The notes beneath the pieces were generated by a model. The model was not told where the DNA came from and did no database searches. It was given only the letters and a program-made list of their open reading frames with translations. Source: Enterobacterales bacterium (GTDB lineage Bacteria; Pseudomonadota; Gammaproteobacteria; Enterobacterales; Enterobacteriaceae). From it: DNA of 50,594 nucleotides. Made by a program: the position numbers and the translations under genes. Location: assembly GCA_015654925.1 (NCBI GenBank), contig JAATFX010000022.1:1-50594 (forward strand), written 5' to 3'. Positions 20,060 to 32,175 of this stretch are shown piece after piece. How positions within the stretch are numbered: position 1 is the first letter of the stretch; each line of letters opens with the position of its first letter.

Positions 20060-20904
20060 ATTAATTTCTTTACCAACTCCTCGCTATGCCGTATCCGCTC
20101 CGGCGCATGTTCCAGGTCGCGCTGCACCAGGGCCATAAACAGCAGATCGGTCAGCGCCAGCTGGGCGATAGTGGACGAGATGGCGCCGCTGCCTTGGGCT
20201 TGCTCCTGGGCCACGGTATATAAGGCGATATCCGCATGCTGTTGCAGGGCGTTAGGTGAAAAATGAGTGATCGCCAGCACCCGTGCGCCCACCCGGTGCG
20301 CTTCCTGCGCCGCCAGGTTAATTTCCCGCCGCGAACCGCTAAATGAAATGGCCAGCAGCAGATCTTGCGGGCTGATGGCCTGAACGGTGGCCAGCAGTAT
20401 GTGCATATCGGTTTCGGCCACCGCCGACATGCCGATTTTCATTAGCTTGTAGGAAAAATCCTTTGCCACCAGCCCGGATGCGCCGATACCGACGATAATC
20501 ACCCGTCTGGCTTCCTGCAGCAGCGCCACCCCCTGCCGGAGCCGTTCCTCGCTGTTAATATCCAGCGTGGCGCGCAGGGCGGCCACTTTTTCGGTCAGCA
20601 GTTTTTCCCCGACGGTTTTTAACGGATCGTCGCTTAAAATATGATTATGCACTGCGACGGAGGGCAGATCGTGGGCGCTGACCAGGGCCTCGCTCAGCGC
20701 CAGCTTTAACGCCGTAAAGCCTTTATAACCCAGTTTCTGGGCGAATTTCACCACGCTGGACTGGCTTACCCCCACCTGCTCGGCCACTTTTTGCGAACTA
20801 AGATGGCGGGCCCGATCGGTTTGCGTCAGGAGATAATCGGCCAGCTTGCGATCGTTAAGCGACAAAGAACGGTATAACTGGCGAATACGCAGTACGCTAC
20901 TCAT
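20056..20904 (-). CDS. yfhH: RpiR/MurR-family transcriptional regulator YfhH
   Basis: A 282-residue regulator, the same length as E. coli YfhH and closely similar. The N-terminal RpiR-type helix-turn-helix includes SSQKVAEQVGVSQSSVVKFAQKLG (about residues 36-60). A SIS sugar-phosphate-binding domain follows, with IVGIGASGLVAKDFSYKLMKIG and ISFSGSRREI. The ending RHSEELVKKLI matches YfhH. It is divergent from murQ, a gene regulated by the related MurR in E. coli. YfhH may therefore control murQ here and sense a MurNAc-6-P-like ligand. Its stop overlaps the toxin-like frame. Confidence 0.9.
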   Translation of the reverse strand: MSSVLRIRQLYRSLSLNDRKLADYLLTQTDRARHLSSQKVAEQVGVSQSSVVKFAQKLGYKGFTALKLALSEALVSAHDLPSVAVHNHILSDDPLKTVGEKLLTEKVAALRATLDINSEERLRQGVALLQEARRVIIVGIGASGLVAKDFSYKLMKIGMSAVAETDMHILLATVQAISPQDLLLAISFSGSRREINLAAQEAHRVGARVLAITHFSPNALQQHADIALYTVAQEQAQGSGAISSTIAQLALTDLLFMALVQRDLEHAPERIRHSEELVKKLI

Positions 20905-20999
20905 GAAAACGGCTCATAACAAATGACTCATCATTGTGTTGGGTCCGCGGCGTCGGATCGCCGGATAGCCGACAGGGTACAGAATTTTCTCGCCTGCCG

Positions 21000-21045
21000 G
21001 AATTAAATATTCAATAATAGTTTTAATTAGATGAATTAAAAATTC
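21000..21045 (+). promoter_or_regulatory. Duplicate palindromic operators between yfhH and murQ
   Basis: GAATTAAATATTC (21000-21012) and GAATTAAAAATTC (21033-21045) are near-identical 13-bp dyads whose starts are 33 bases apart, about three helical turns. They sit just upstream of murQ in the divergent spacer. RpiR-family regulators bind such AT-rich dyads in pairs as dimers or tetramers, so YfhH is the likely ligand. Binding has not been shown. Confidence 0.55.
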
Positions 21046-21056
21046 AAGGCGCTGTT

Positions 21057-21992
21057 ATGACCGATGACAAGATGAAGGGCGATGTGGCAACCATTGGCGC
21101 GTTAATTTCGGAAACCCGCAACCCGGACTCGATGAACCTCGATACGCTCTCCACGCTGGAGATGATGCGACTGTTTAACCAGCAGGATCGATTGGTGCCC
21201 GAGGCCGTCGGCCGCGAACTGCCGGCCATTGCCGCCGCGGTGGATCTGGCGGCGGCGGCGTTGTCCGCGGGGGGCCGCCTGATCTATCTGGGGGCCGGCA
21301 CCAGCGGCCGCCTGGGCGTATTGGACGCATCCGAATGCCCGCCGACCTTTGGTGTGCCTCATGACCTGGTGATCGGCCTGATTGCCGGCGGTCCCGGCGC
21401 TTTGCTTAAAGCGGTGGAGGGCGCCGAGGACAGTTTCGAATTGGCCGGCGAGGATCTTAAGGCAATTAATGCAAACGCGGCTGACCTGGTGGTTGGTCTG
21501 GCGGCGTCCGGGCGCACCCCCTATGTTATCGGCGGCCTGCGTTACGCGGCGCGGCTGGGCTGCGCCACGGTGGCGATATCCTGTAACCCAGGTTCCCCCA
21601 TTGCCCGCGAAGCGCGGGTGGCGATTTCGCCGGTGGTCGGCCCGGAAGTGCTTACCGGCTCCACCCGGATGAAATCCGGCACCGCGCAGAAACTGGTGTT
21701 AAATATGATTTCCACCGGGGCGATGGTCAAGCTCGGCAAGGTGTACCAGAACCTGATGGTGGATGTCAAAGCCACCAATATCAAGCTGGTGGACCGCGCC
21801 TGCCGCATCGTCGTGCAGGCCACCGGCGTCGACATGGCGCAGGCGCGGGCGGCGCTGGCGCAAACCGGCCTTGAGGTGAAACCGGCGATCCTGATGCTCC
21901 TCACCGGCGCCTGCGCGGACGACGCGCGGCGCTCCCTGGCGCAGCACCGGGGATATTTACGCCGGGCGCTGGCGGAAGGCCAGGATCGATAA
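21057..21992 (+). CDS. murQ: N-acetylmuramic acid 6-phosphate etherase
   Basis: Cleaves the lactyl ether of MurNAc-6-P to give GlcNAc-6-P and D-lactate in cell-wall recycling. It has 311 residues, against 298 in E. coli. SIS-domain signatures are [27 protein letters not shown] sequence near residue 80 and [17 protein letters not shown]. The conserved acidic residue sits in DASECPP. No murP transporter is adjacent, unlike in E. coli, so the substrate may come from the anhMurNAc/AnmK route. It is divergent from yfhH, with paired dyads between them. Confidence 0.95.
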   Translation: MTDDKMKGDVATIGALISETRNPDSMNLDTLSTLEMMRLFNQQDRLVPEAVGRELPAIAAAVDLAAAALSAGGRLIYLGAGTSGRLGVLDASECPPTFGVPHDLVIGLIAGGPGALLKAVEGAEDSFELAGEDLKAINANAADLVVGLAASGRTPYVIGGLRYAARLGCATVAISCNPGSPIAREARVAISPVVGPEVLTGSTRMKSGTAQKLVLNMISTGAMVKLGKVYQNLMVDVKATNIKLVDRACRIVVQATGVDMAQARAALAQTGLEVKPAILMLLTGACADDARRSLAQHRGYLRRALAEGQDR

Positions 21993-22130
21993 TTCGGCCA
22001 TCACTGACTACACTGATTACGGTTTCGTCGATAATTACGCTGCCCCGGCGCCTGCCGGTGAACGGCTGACCCGGATAACGGGGTATGTGGTTATAGGGAT
22101 GAACGGATTTAACAATCCTGAGGAGTAGCT

Positions 22131-25100
<2,970 letters not shown>

Positions 25101-25248
25101 TGGAGCGAATATCTCGCTGTCTCTGCGGCAGTGTTATTATCATTTTCTCCCTGGAGTGGGGGCATTTTGCGCAACAAAACGCCGCTGTGCAACTTTATTG
25201 CTTTAAGACCATTCATTCTGTAAGGATATAAGAATAGCAACAATTACC

Positions 25249-25287
25249 GCGCAAACGGTTTCGTCCTCGGCCGGGATTCTCTATAAT
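25249..25287 (+). promoter_or_regulatory. PurR operator and promoter of purL
   Basis: GCGCAAACGGTTTCGT at 25249-25264 matches the PurR consensus at 13 of 16 positions. It overlaps the expected -35 of a TATAAT -10 element at 25282-25287. PurR with hypoxanthine or guanine should repress transcription here. Confidence 0.8.
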
Positions 25288-25390
25288 GACGCGCGTTTCC
25301 CCCCTGAAGTTGTGTGCAGAAGTTGCGCCCCATGGCAAGCCGTCCTTAAGTACCTGCGGCCGGCGGTTCAAAGACGAGAGATCTTTTATT

Positions 25391-28300
25391 ATGGAAATAC
25401 TGCGTGGTTCGCCCGCTCTGTCAGCATTTCGTATCCACAAGCTGCTGTCCCGCTGCCAGGAAGCCCGGCTTCCGGTTAGCGATATTTATGCTGAATATGT
25501 CCACTTTGCCGATCTGAGCGCTCCGCTTAATCAAGATGAGCGCGCCAGACTGCAACGGCTGTTGAAATACGGCCCGTCTCTCGCCGAACACGCGCCCCAG
25601 GGGCGCCTACTCCTGGTCACGCCGCGCCCCGGCACTTTATCCCCCTGGTCGTCCAAAGCCACCGATATCGCCCATAACTGCGGCCTGGCGCAGGTTAAGC
25701 GCCTGGAGCGCGGCCTGGCGTTTTATGTCCAGGGCAAGGATATGACCGACCCGCAGTGGCGGCAATTAGGCGTACTGCTGCATGACCGGATGATGGAAAC
25801 CGTTTTCGATGAGCTGGAGCAAGCCGCCGCGCTGTTTGCCCACCATCAGCCCGCGCCGGTGCAGAGGGTGGATATGCTCGCCGCCGGGCGTTCCGCGCTG
25901 GAACAGGCCAATCTCAAACTGGGGCTGGCGCTGGCGCCGGATGAAATTGATTATCTGCTTGAGGCGTTTACCCGCCTGGGCCGTAATCCCACCGATGTCG
26001 AACTCTATATGTTCGCCCAGGCCAATTCCGAACATTGCCGCCATAAAATTTTCAACGCCGACTGGGTCATCGACGGCCAGGCGCAGCCGAAATCGCTGTT
26101 TAAGATGATCAAGAACACCTTCGAGCAGACGCCGGATTTCGTGTTATCCGCCTATAAAGACAATGCGGCGGTGATGGAAGGCCCATCGGCGGGGCGCTTT
26201 TTTGCCGACCCGCTGGACGGCCGCTATGACTACCATCAGGAGCCGACGCATATCCTGATGAAGGTGGAAACCCATAACCACCCCACGGCTATCTCGCCCT
26301 GGCCGGGCGCCGCCACCGGTTCCGGCGGCGAAATCCGCGACGAAGGCGCGACCGGCCGCGGCTCCAAACCCAAGGCCGGGCTGGTGGGTTTTTCCGTCTC
26401 CAACCTGCGCATCCCCGGTTTCGAGCAGCCCTGGGAACAGGACTTCGGCAAACCGGATCGTATCGTCAGCGCGCTGGATATCATGACCGACGGCCCCCTG
26501 GGCGGCGCGGCGTTTAACAATGAATTCGGCCGTCCGGCGCTGACCGGGTATTTCCGCACTTATGAAGAGCGGGTCAACAGCCATAACGGCGTTGAGCTGC
26601 GGGGCTACCACAAGCCGATTATGCTGGCGGGCGGGGTCGGTAATATCCGCGACGGCCACGTGCAGAAAGGCGAAATCAGCATCGGCGCCAAGCTTATCGT
26701 GCTGGGCGGGCCGGCGATGAATATCGGTCTGGGGGGCGGCGCCGCGTCCTCCATGGCTTCCGGCCAGTCCGATGCCGATCTGGATTTCGCCTCGGTACAG
26801 CGCGACAACCCGGAAATGGAGCGCCGCTGCCAGGAAGTCATCGACCGCTGCTGGCAGATGGGCGAAGACAATCCGATTCTGTTTATCCACGACGTGGGCG
26901 CCGGCGGTTTATCCAACGCCATGCCTGAGCTGGTCAGCGACGGCAACCGCGGCGGACGTTTCCAACTGCGCGATATCCCCAACGACGAACCGGGCATGAG
27001 TCCGCTGGAAGTCTGGTGCAATGAATCCCAGGAGCGTTACGTGATGGCGGTGGCGCCGGATCAATTGGCCGCCTTCGAGGCCATTTGCCGCCGCGAGCGC
27101 GCGCCTTATGCGGTGATTGGCGAAGCGACGGAAGAACTGCATCTGAGCCTGGGCGATAGCCATTTCGACAATCAGCCCATCGATCTTCCGCTGGACGTTT
27201 TATTGGGTAAAACCCCTAAAATGCTGCGCGATGTCACCCGGTTGCCGGCGGCGGGAACTCCGCTTAACCGCGACGGCATCGACTTGGCCGAGGCGATCAA
27301 GCGGGTGCTGCATCTGCCGGTGGTGGCGGAAAAAACCTTTCTGATTACCATCGGCGACCGTACGGTCACCGGTATGGTGGCGCGGGATCAAATGGTCGGG
27401 CCCTGGCAGGTGCCGGTGGCGGACTGCGGGGTGACCACCGCCAGCCTCGACAGTTATTATGGCGAAGCCATGTCCATCGGCGAACGGGCGCCGGTGGCAT
27501 TATTGAATTTTGCCGCTTCTGCGCGACTGGCGGTGGGCGAGGCCCTGACCAATGTGGCGGCCACGCAGATCGGCGATATCAAGCGGATCAAGCTCTCCGC
27601 CAACTGGATGGCCGCCGCCGGTCATCCGGGAGAAGATGCCGGCCTGTATGATGCGGTAAAAGCGGTGGGCGAGGAGCTGTGTCCGGCGCTGGGGCTGACC
27701 ATCCCGGTGGGTAAGGATTCCATGTCGATGAAAACCCGCTGGCCGCATGGGGACGGGCAGCGTGAAATGACCTCGCCGCTGTCGCTGGTGATTACCGCCT
27801 TTGCCCGGGTCGAAGATGTGCGCGGCACCGTTACGCCGCAGTTGCGCTGCGGGCGGGACAATGCCCTGCTGCTTATCGATCTGGGGGCCGGCCACCAGGC
27901 GCTGGGCGCCACGGCCCTGGCGCAGGTTTATCGCCAATTGGGGGATGAGACGGCGGATGTGCGCGATGTGGCGCAATTGTCCGGTTTTTATCAGGCGCTG
28001 CAACAGTTGGTTGCGCAGCGCCTGTTGCTGGCTTATCACGATCGTTCCGACGGCGGCGTGCTGGTCACGTTGCTGGAAATGGCCTTTGCCGGCCACTGCG
28101 GGCTGGATGTGGATATTGCCCGCTTGGGCGGCGATTCGCTGGCGGCCCTGTTTAACGAAGAGCTGGGGGCGGTGATTCAGATAGCCGCCGGCGATCGCGC
28201 CCGCGTCGAACAGGTCTTCGCGCAGCACGGCCTGGAGGATTGCCTGCATTATCTGGGGCAGGCGGTGGACGGCGACGGGGTGAAAATCCGCTCCGGGGAT

Positions 28301-29293
28301 ACCGCGGTATATCAGGAGAGCCGTACGTTATTGCGTACCTGGTGGGCGGAAACCACCTGGCAGATGCAGCGGTTGCGTGATAATCCGGACTGCGCCGATC
28401 GGGAACATGCCGCCAAGCAGGACAACGGCGATCCGGGCCTGAATGTGGCGTTGACCTTCGATCCGTCGGAGGACATCGCCGCGCCGTTGATTGCCGGTTT
28501 TGCTATCGGCAAAGGCGCGCTGCCCAAGGTGGCTATTTTGCGCGAGCAGGGCGTGAATTCCCATGTGGAGATGGGGGCGGCGTTTCATCGGGCGGGATTT
28601 GATGCCATTGATGTGCATATGAGCGATCTGTTGGCCGGGCGGAGCGATCTGCAGGGCTTCCAGGCGCTGGTGGCCTGCGGCGGCTTTTCCTACGGCGACG
28701 TGCTGGGGGCGGGGGAGGGCTGGGCCAAGTCGATTCTGTTTAATTCGCGGGTGCGCGATGAGTTCGAGGCTTTTTTCCATCGGCCGCAGACATTGGCCCT
28801 CGGCGTTTGCAACGGTTGCCAGATGATGTCCAATCTGCGCGAGCTGGTGCCCGGCGCCGATCTTTGGCCGCGTTTCGTGCGTAATAAATCGGAGCGTTTT
28901 GAAGCCCGGTTTAGCCTGGTGGAAGTGACGCAGAGCCCGTCGTTGCTGTTGCAGGGCATGATCGGTTCGCGATTGCCCATCGCGGTATCGCACGGCGAGG
29001 GACTGGTGGAGGTGCGCGACCAGGCTCATTTGGCGGCGTTGGAAGCCGCCGGGCTGGTGGCGCTGCGGTTTGTTGATCATTCCGGCCAGCCGACCGAAGC
29101 GTATCCGGCCAATCCCAACGGGTCGCCCAACGGTATTACCGCCGTGACCAGCACTGATGGCCGGGTGACGCTGACTATGCCGCATCCGGAGCGGGTGTTC
29201 CGGACGGTGAGTAATTCCTGGCATCCGGAAGAGTGGGGCGAAGACGGGCCGTGGATGCGGATCTTCCGCAATGCGCGCAAGCAGTTGGGATAA
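25391..29293 (+). CDS. purL: Phosphoribosylformylglycinamidine synthase
   Basis: Large single-chain FGAM synthase of purine synthesis, which uses glutamine and ATP to convert FGAR to FGAM. It has 1300 residues, against 1295 in E. coli. Order: N-terminal PurS-like domain, two AIR-synthase-like halves ([31 protein letters not shown] region near residue 295, later [14 protein letters not shown]), then a class I glutaminase domain with Cys in [11 protein letters not shown] and a PHPERVFR ending. The start [18 protein letters not shown] is chosen by homology; the upstream 35 codons are not PurL-like. A PurR box precedes it. Confidence 0.97.
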   Translation: MEILRGSPALSAFRIHKLLSRCQEARLPVSDIYAEYVHFADLSAPLNQDERARLQRLLKYGPSLAEHAPQGRLLLVTPRPGTLSPWSSKATDIAHNCGLAQVKRLERGLAFYVQGKDMTDPQWRQLGVLLHDRMMETVFDELEQAAALFAHHQPAPVQRVDMLAAGRSALEQANLKLGLALAPDEIDYLLEAFTRLGRNPTDVELYMFAQANSEHCRHKIFNADWVIDGQAQPKSLFKMIKNTFEQTPDFVLSAYKDNAAVMEGPSAGRFFADPLDGRYDYHQEPTHILMKVETHNHPTAISPWPGAATGSGGEIRDEGATGRGSKPKAGLVGFSVSNLRIPGFEQPWEQDFGKPDRIVSALDIMTDGPLGGAAFNNEFGRPALTGYFRTYEERVNSHNGVELRGYHKPIMLAGGVGNIRDGHVQKGEISIGAKLIVLGGPAMNIGLGGGAASSMASGQSDADLDFASVQRDNPEMERRCQEVIDRCWQMGEDNPILFIHDVGAGGLSNAMPELVSDGNRGGRFQLRDIPNDEPGMSPLEVWCNESQERYVMAVAPDQLAAFEAICRRERAPYAVIGEATEELHLSLGDSHFDNQPIDLPLDVLLGKTPKMLRDVTRLPAAGTPLNRDGIDLAEAIKRVLHLPVVAEKTFLITIGDRTVTGMVARDQMVGPWQVPVADCGVTTASLDSYYGEAMSIGERAPVALLNFAASARLAVGEALTNVAATQIGDIKRIKLSANWMAAAGHPGEDAGLYDAVKAVGEELCPALGLTIPVGKDSMSMKTRWPHGDGQREMTSPLSLVITAFARVEDVRGTVTPQLRCGRDNALLLIDLGAGHQALGATALAQVYRQLGDETADVRDVAQLSGFYQALQQLVAQRLLLAYHDRSDGGVLVTLLEMAFAGHCGLDVDIARLGGDSLAALFNEELGAVIQIAAGDRARVEQVFAQHGLEDCLHYLGQAVDGDGVKIRSGDTAVYQESRTLLRTWWAETTWQMQRLRDNPDCADREHAAKQDNGDPGLNVALTFDPSEDIAAPLIAGFAIGKGALPKVAILREQGVNSHVEMGAAFHRAGFDAIDVHMSDLLAGRSDLQGFQALVACGGFSYGDVLGAGEGWAKSILFNSRVRDEFEAFFHRPQTLALGVCNGCQMMSNLRELVPGADLWPRFVRNKSERFEARFSLVEVTQSPSLLLQGMIGSRLPIAVSHGEGLVEVRDQAHLAALEAAGLVALRFVDHSGQPTEAYPANPNGSPNGITAVTSTDGRVTLTMPHPERVFRTVSNSWHPEEWGEDGPWMRIFRNARKQLG

Positions 29294-29304
29294 AGGGCTG
29301 GCGT

Positions 29305-29391
29305 CCCTTTAACCGGCTCGCAGCGGGTTCGGATGTCGGCGTGCTTTCCCTTTAACAGGGCTCGCAGCGGGTTCGGGTGTTGGTGGGCTTA
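29305..29391 (+). repeat. Two imperfect tandem repeats of about 43 bp after purL
   Basis: Unit 1 (29305-29347) and unit 2 (29348-29391) both begin CCCTTTAAC, contain GGCTCGCAGCGGGTTCGG and end in a G/T-rich GGYGKGCTT-like segment. They lie directly after the purL stop. Neither forms an obvious terminator with a T-run. The origin is unknown. Confidence 0.7.
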
Positions 29392-29426
29392 GCGCGCCAA
29401 GGGCATTTGGTTTAAGAGGCGGCAGG

Positions 29427-29539
29427 TGTCGTTTTTATATCGATTATTATCAGTGGTCTGTCGCCACTTGGCGACATTCAACTAATTGTTTTATAAGTAT
29501 ATTATATTTTTTCTTGGTTTGCGTCTCTTTTTAGCGACG
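29427..29539 (+). promoter_or_regulatory. GlrR activator sites upstream of glmY
   Basis: TGTC-N10-GACA is perfect at 29459-29476. A near match, CGTC-N10-GACG, lies at 29522-29539. A half-site with TGTC lies at 29427-29430. The E. coli glmY promoter carries three sites of this type for the response regulator GlrR. Spacings of 32 and 63 bases place the sites on one face of the helix. Confidence 0.75.
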
Positions 29540-29604
29540 GATCGGGGTGGCTTCATCGCTTGTGCGGGGCGCTAATAGGTAATTTGAAATTAATTTCCAT
29601 TTTT

Positions 29605-29617
29605 TATCAATGGTTTA
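29605..29617 (+). promoter_or_regulatory. IHF site of the glmY promoter
   Basis: TATCAATGGTTTA fits the IHF consensus WATCAA-N4-TTR exactly. It lies between the GlrR sites and the sigma-54 promoter, where DNA bending would bring the activator to RNA polymerase. Confidence 0.7.
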
Positions 29618-29633
29618 ATTAAATATTTTACTT

Positions 29634-29650
29634 TTGGCACACTAACTGCA
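29634..29650 (+). promoter_or_regulatory. Sigma-54 promoter of glmY
   Basis: TTGGCACACTAACTGCA has the GG (29636-29637) and GC (29648-29649) elements with the required 10 bases between them. It predicts transcription starting near 29661, at the first base of the GlmY-like sequence. It should be activated by GlrR. Confidence 0.85.
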
Positions 29651-29660
29651 TACTATAAGT

Positions 29661-29877
29661 AGTTGCTCATTCACCCCGATATGACAGCACTGCCCGATAT
29701 CATATATACCGCGCAGTTATTGCTTCATAACTATCGAATGATGCCAAAGAACGGTGCCTAGCGTCCAACTTTACCGATATTTGCCTCAGGGCTTTATCAC
29801 ACACAGGACGACACGTTGAGTGAGGCACCCCCTATTCTGTCAAAAAAGCACTTGCCGCAAGGTTAAGTGCTTTTTTT
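29661..29877 (+). ncRNA. glmY: GlmY small regulatory RNA
   Basis: GlmY is an sRNA that titrates the adaptor RapZ. This protects its homologue GlmZ and so raises synthesis of glucosamine-6-phosphate synthase. The call rests on three points. The position between purL and glrK is the same as in E. coli. The start AGTTGCTCATTCACC resembles the known 5' end. It also lies between a sigma-54 promoter and a strong terminator (AAGCACTT / AAGTGCTT stem, 29846-29872, followed by T7). The predicted length of about 217 bases is somewhat longer than in E. coli. The internal sequence has diverged. Confidence 0.8.
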
Positions 29878-29938
29878 GTGCTTTCTTCAGAGGGGCGAAG
29901 CGGATAGCATCTGCTTTGACCTTGGCGGTAATCACAGG

Positions 29939-31375
29939 ATGATTTCTTTGAAGAAATGGCATTTGTTCCCCCAATCGCTGCGGCAACTGGTGATCCTGGC
30001 GTTTACCCTGGTGCTGTTGCCGTTATTATTGCTGGCCTATCAGGCCTGGCAAAGCCTGGATAATCTGAGCGAACAGGCGGCGGATATCAACCGCACCACC
30101 TTGGCGGACGCCCGGCGTATCGAGTCCATGGGCAGCGTAGCGCTGGAGATGGAGCGCAGCTATCGCCAATATTGCGTGCTCGATGACGAGACGCTGGTGA
30201 ATTTGTACCAGAACCAGCGCAAGCAATATGCGCAGATTCTAAATGTCCGCGCCGGTATGCTGCCCGATCGGCGTTATTACCAGCGGTTAACGCAACTGCT
30301 GGATCAGTTATCCCAATTGCAATGCGAAAATAGCGGCCCCAATGCGCAAGCGTCCGCCTTGCTCAGGGATTTTTCCCATGCCAACAGCGATATGATCCAG
30401 GCCACCCGCAATAATATTTTTACCCGCGGCCAGCAATTGCAGCAGGCGATTGCCGAACGCGGCCGCTTTTTCGGTTGGCAGGCGTTGCTGCTGTTTTTAT
30501 TTAGCTTGATCTTGGTGATGCTATTTACCCGCATGATTATCGGTCCGGTCAAATTGGTCGAGAAGATGATTAACCGCCTGGGACAGGGCCGGCCCCTGAA
30601 CGATAGCGTGTCGTTTACCGGCCCGCGTGAAATCCAGTCTTTGGTTCAGCGGATTTTATGGCTTAATGAGCGCTTGTCCTGGCTGGAGTCCCAGCGCCAC
30701 GAATTTTTACGTCATATTTCCCATGAATTAAAAACGCCGCTGGCCAGCCTGCGCGAGGGTACCGCGCTGCTGGCGGATGAAGTTGCCGGGCCATTGACCG
30801 CCGATCAAAAGGATGTGGTGGCGATTCTCGATAGCAGCAGCCGCCATTTGCAACAACTCATCGAACAGTTGCTCGATTACAACCGTAAATTGGCGGACAG
30901 CCCGGCTGAATATGAGGATATCGATCTGCGCGGGATGATAGATGCCGTCATTGCCGCCCATAGCCTGCCCGCCCGTTCCAAAGGTATCCAGACCCGGGTC
31001 GAGCTGGCGTGCGAGCGCTGCCGGGCGCAGCCGGTGTTATTAATGCGGGTACTTGATAATCTCTACTCCAATGCGGTGCACTATGGCCAGGAATCCGGTA
31101 CCATTTGGATTCGCGGCGCTCAGTCCGCCGGGCGTATCATTATCGACGTGGCCAACAGCGGCCAGCCTATACCGCCGGCGGAACAAAGCATGATTTTCGA
31201 GCCCTTTTACCAGGGCCGCGTACAGCGTAAAGGCGCGGTAAAAGGCAGCGGCCTGGGGCTAAGTATTGCCAGGGATTGTATCCGCCGGATGAACGGCGAG
31301 CTTAATCTGGTGACGGCCGATTACGCAGGCGTCTGTTTTCGCATAGATTTACCCTTAACCGCCGAGAATGAATAA
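29939..31375 (+). CDS. glrK: Sensor histidine kinase GlrK (QseE)
   Basis: Inner-membrane kinase that phosphorylates GlrR and thereby controls glmY. It has 478 residues. Membrane segments at about residues 14-34 and 176-196 enclose a periplasmic domain containing ALEMERSYRQYCVLDDE. A HAMP linker and the phospho-acceptor His in FLRHISHELKTPLASLREG follow. The ATPase domain has DNLYSNAVHYG, MIFEPFYQG and GSGLGLSIARDCIRRM. The start MISLKKWHLFPQSLRQL was chosen over an upstream extension that runs into the glmY terminator. qseG follows two bases later. Confidence 0.95.
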   Translation: MISLKKWHLFPQSLRQLVILAFTLVLLPLLLLAYQAWQSLDNLSEQAADINRTTLADARRIESMGSVALEMERSYRQYCVLDDETLVNLYQNQRKQYAQILNVRAGMLPDRRYYQRLTQLLDQLSQLQCENSGPNAQASALLRDFSHANSDMIQATRNNIFTRGQQLQQAIAERGRFFGWQALLLFLFSLILVMLFTRMIIGPVKLVEKMINRLGQGRPLNDSVSFTGPREIQSLVQRILWLNERLSWLESQRHEFLRHISHELKTPLASLREGTALLADEVAGPLTADQKDVVAILDSSSRHLQQLIEQLLDYNRKLADSPAEYEDIDLRGMIDAVIAAHSLPARSKGIQTRVELACERCRAQPVLLMRVLDNLYSNAVHYGQESGTIWIRGAQSAGRIIIDVANSGQPIPPAEQSMIFEPFYQGRVQRKGAVKGSGLGLSIARDCIRRMNGELNLVTADYAGVCFRIDLPLTAENE

Positions 31376-31377
31376 CA

Positions 31378-32175
31378 ATGAATTTACGCACCTCACCGGC
31401 GATTTACAGGCTGGCGCATCGCCTGAACCGCCTGATGACGTTCTCCGCGCGCGCCATGTCGCGTGCGCGAATATCGGCCCCCATGCTGGCCCCCATGCTG
31501 GCCCCCATGTTGCTGGCGCCAATGCTGCTGGCGGGGTGCGCCGGCCATTCGGCGCGCTCCGATCTTTCCGGTTTATCCCCGGACCCGGTGCAGCAGGCGA
31601 CGCCGCATAGCCGCATGGCCGCCGAATGCAATGAAATTTGGCAAAATGACGACAAGGCCGCACTGAGTGATGCCGGCTATTGGCTGCGCGCCATGCAGTG
31701 CGCCGAGCGTATTACGCCGTCCCAGGCCAGGGCGGAAGCGGAAAATCAAAACGGCGAAACCTGGCACGACGCCTTCAGACAGAGTATTTTGCTCAATTCC
31801 GCCGGTATCAGCGTAGTGGAGCGTCGCCAATCCTATCAGCATTTGCTGGGGTTTCGTTCCCAGTTCCCCGCCTCGATTTATCCGTTATTCAAAATGTGGC
31901 GCCAGCAACAGGCCCTGCGACTGATGCTGGCGGACGAACGCAGCCGCAGCCAGCGGCAGCAGGAAGCCAGCGCCAGCCAGATCGATCAGATGCGGGTGCA
32001 GCAAATCGAATTGCAGCGCAAACTGGATATCACGTCCCGCAAATTGGAAAACCTCACGGAAATCGAGCGACGGTTATCGGCTCGTAAGCAGCTATTGCCG
32101 GATAATGACGAGGATGATACGGCCGCCGGGGGCCATGGGGCAACCGGTCAATCACAGGGAGCGGGCAGCCAATGA
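31378..32175 (+). CDS. qseG: Outer-membrane lipoprotein QseG
   Basis: Lipoprotein (GlrG/YfhG) encoded between the kinase and regulator, reported to interact with the kinase. It has 265 residues, against 237 in E. coli. A long positively charged N-region precedes a hydrophobic stretch built from repeated APML units and ends in the lipobox LLAGC. The mature part contains the conserved ECNEIW, YWLRAMQCAERI and, at the C-terminus, QRKLDITSRKLENLTEIERRLS, probably coiled coil. It overlaps glrR by four bases. Confidence 0.88.
   Translation: MNLRTSPAIYRLAHRLNRLMTFSARAMSRARISAPMLAPMLAPMLLAPMLLAGCAGHSARSDLSGLSPDPVQQATPHSRMAAECNEIWQNDDKAALSDAGYWLRAMQCAERITPSQARAEAENQNGETWHDAFRQSILLNSAGISVVERRQSYQHLLGFRSQFPASIYPLFKMWRQQQALRLMLADERSRSQRQQEASASQIDQMRVQQIELQRKLDITSRKLENLTEIERRLSARKQLLPDNDEDDTAAGGHGATGQSQGAGSQ

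Noticed and set aside
28328..29224. A 298-codon frame antisense to purL
   Set aside because: Shadow of the PurL coding frame; composition (His, Gln, Arg rich) typical of antisense frames.
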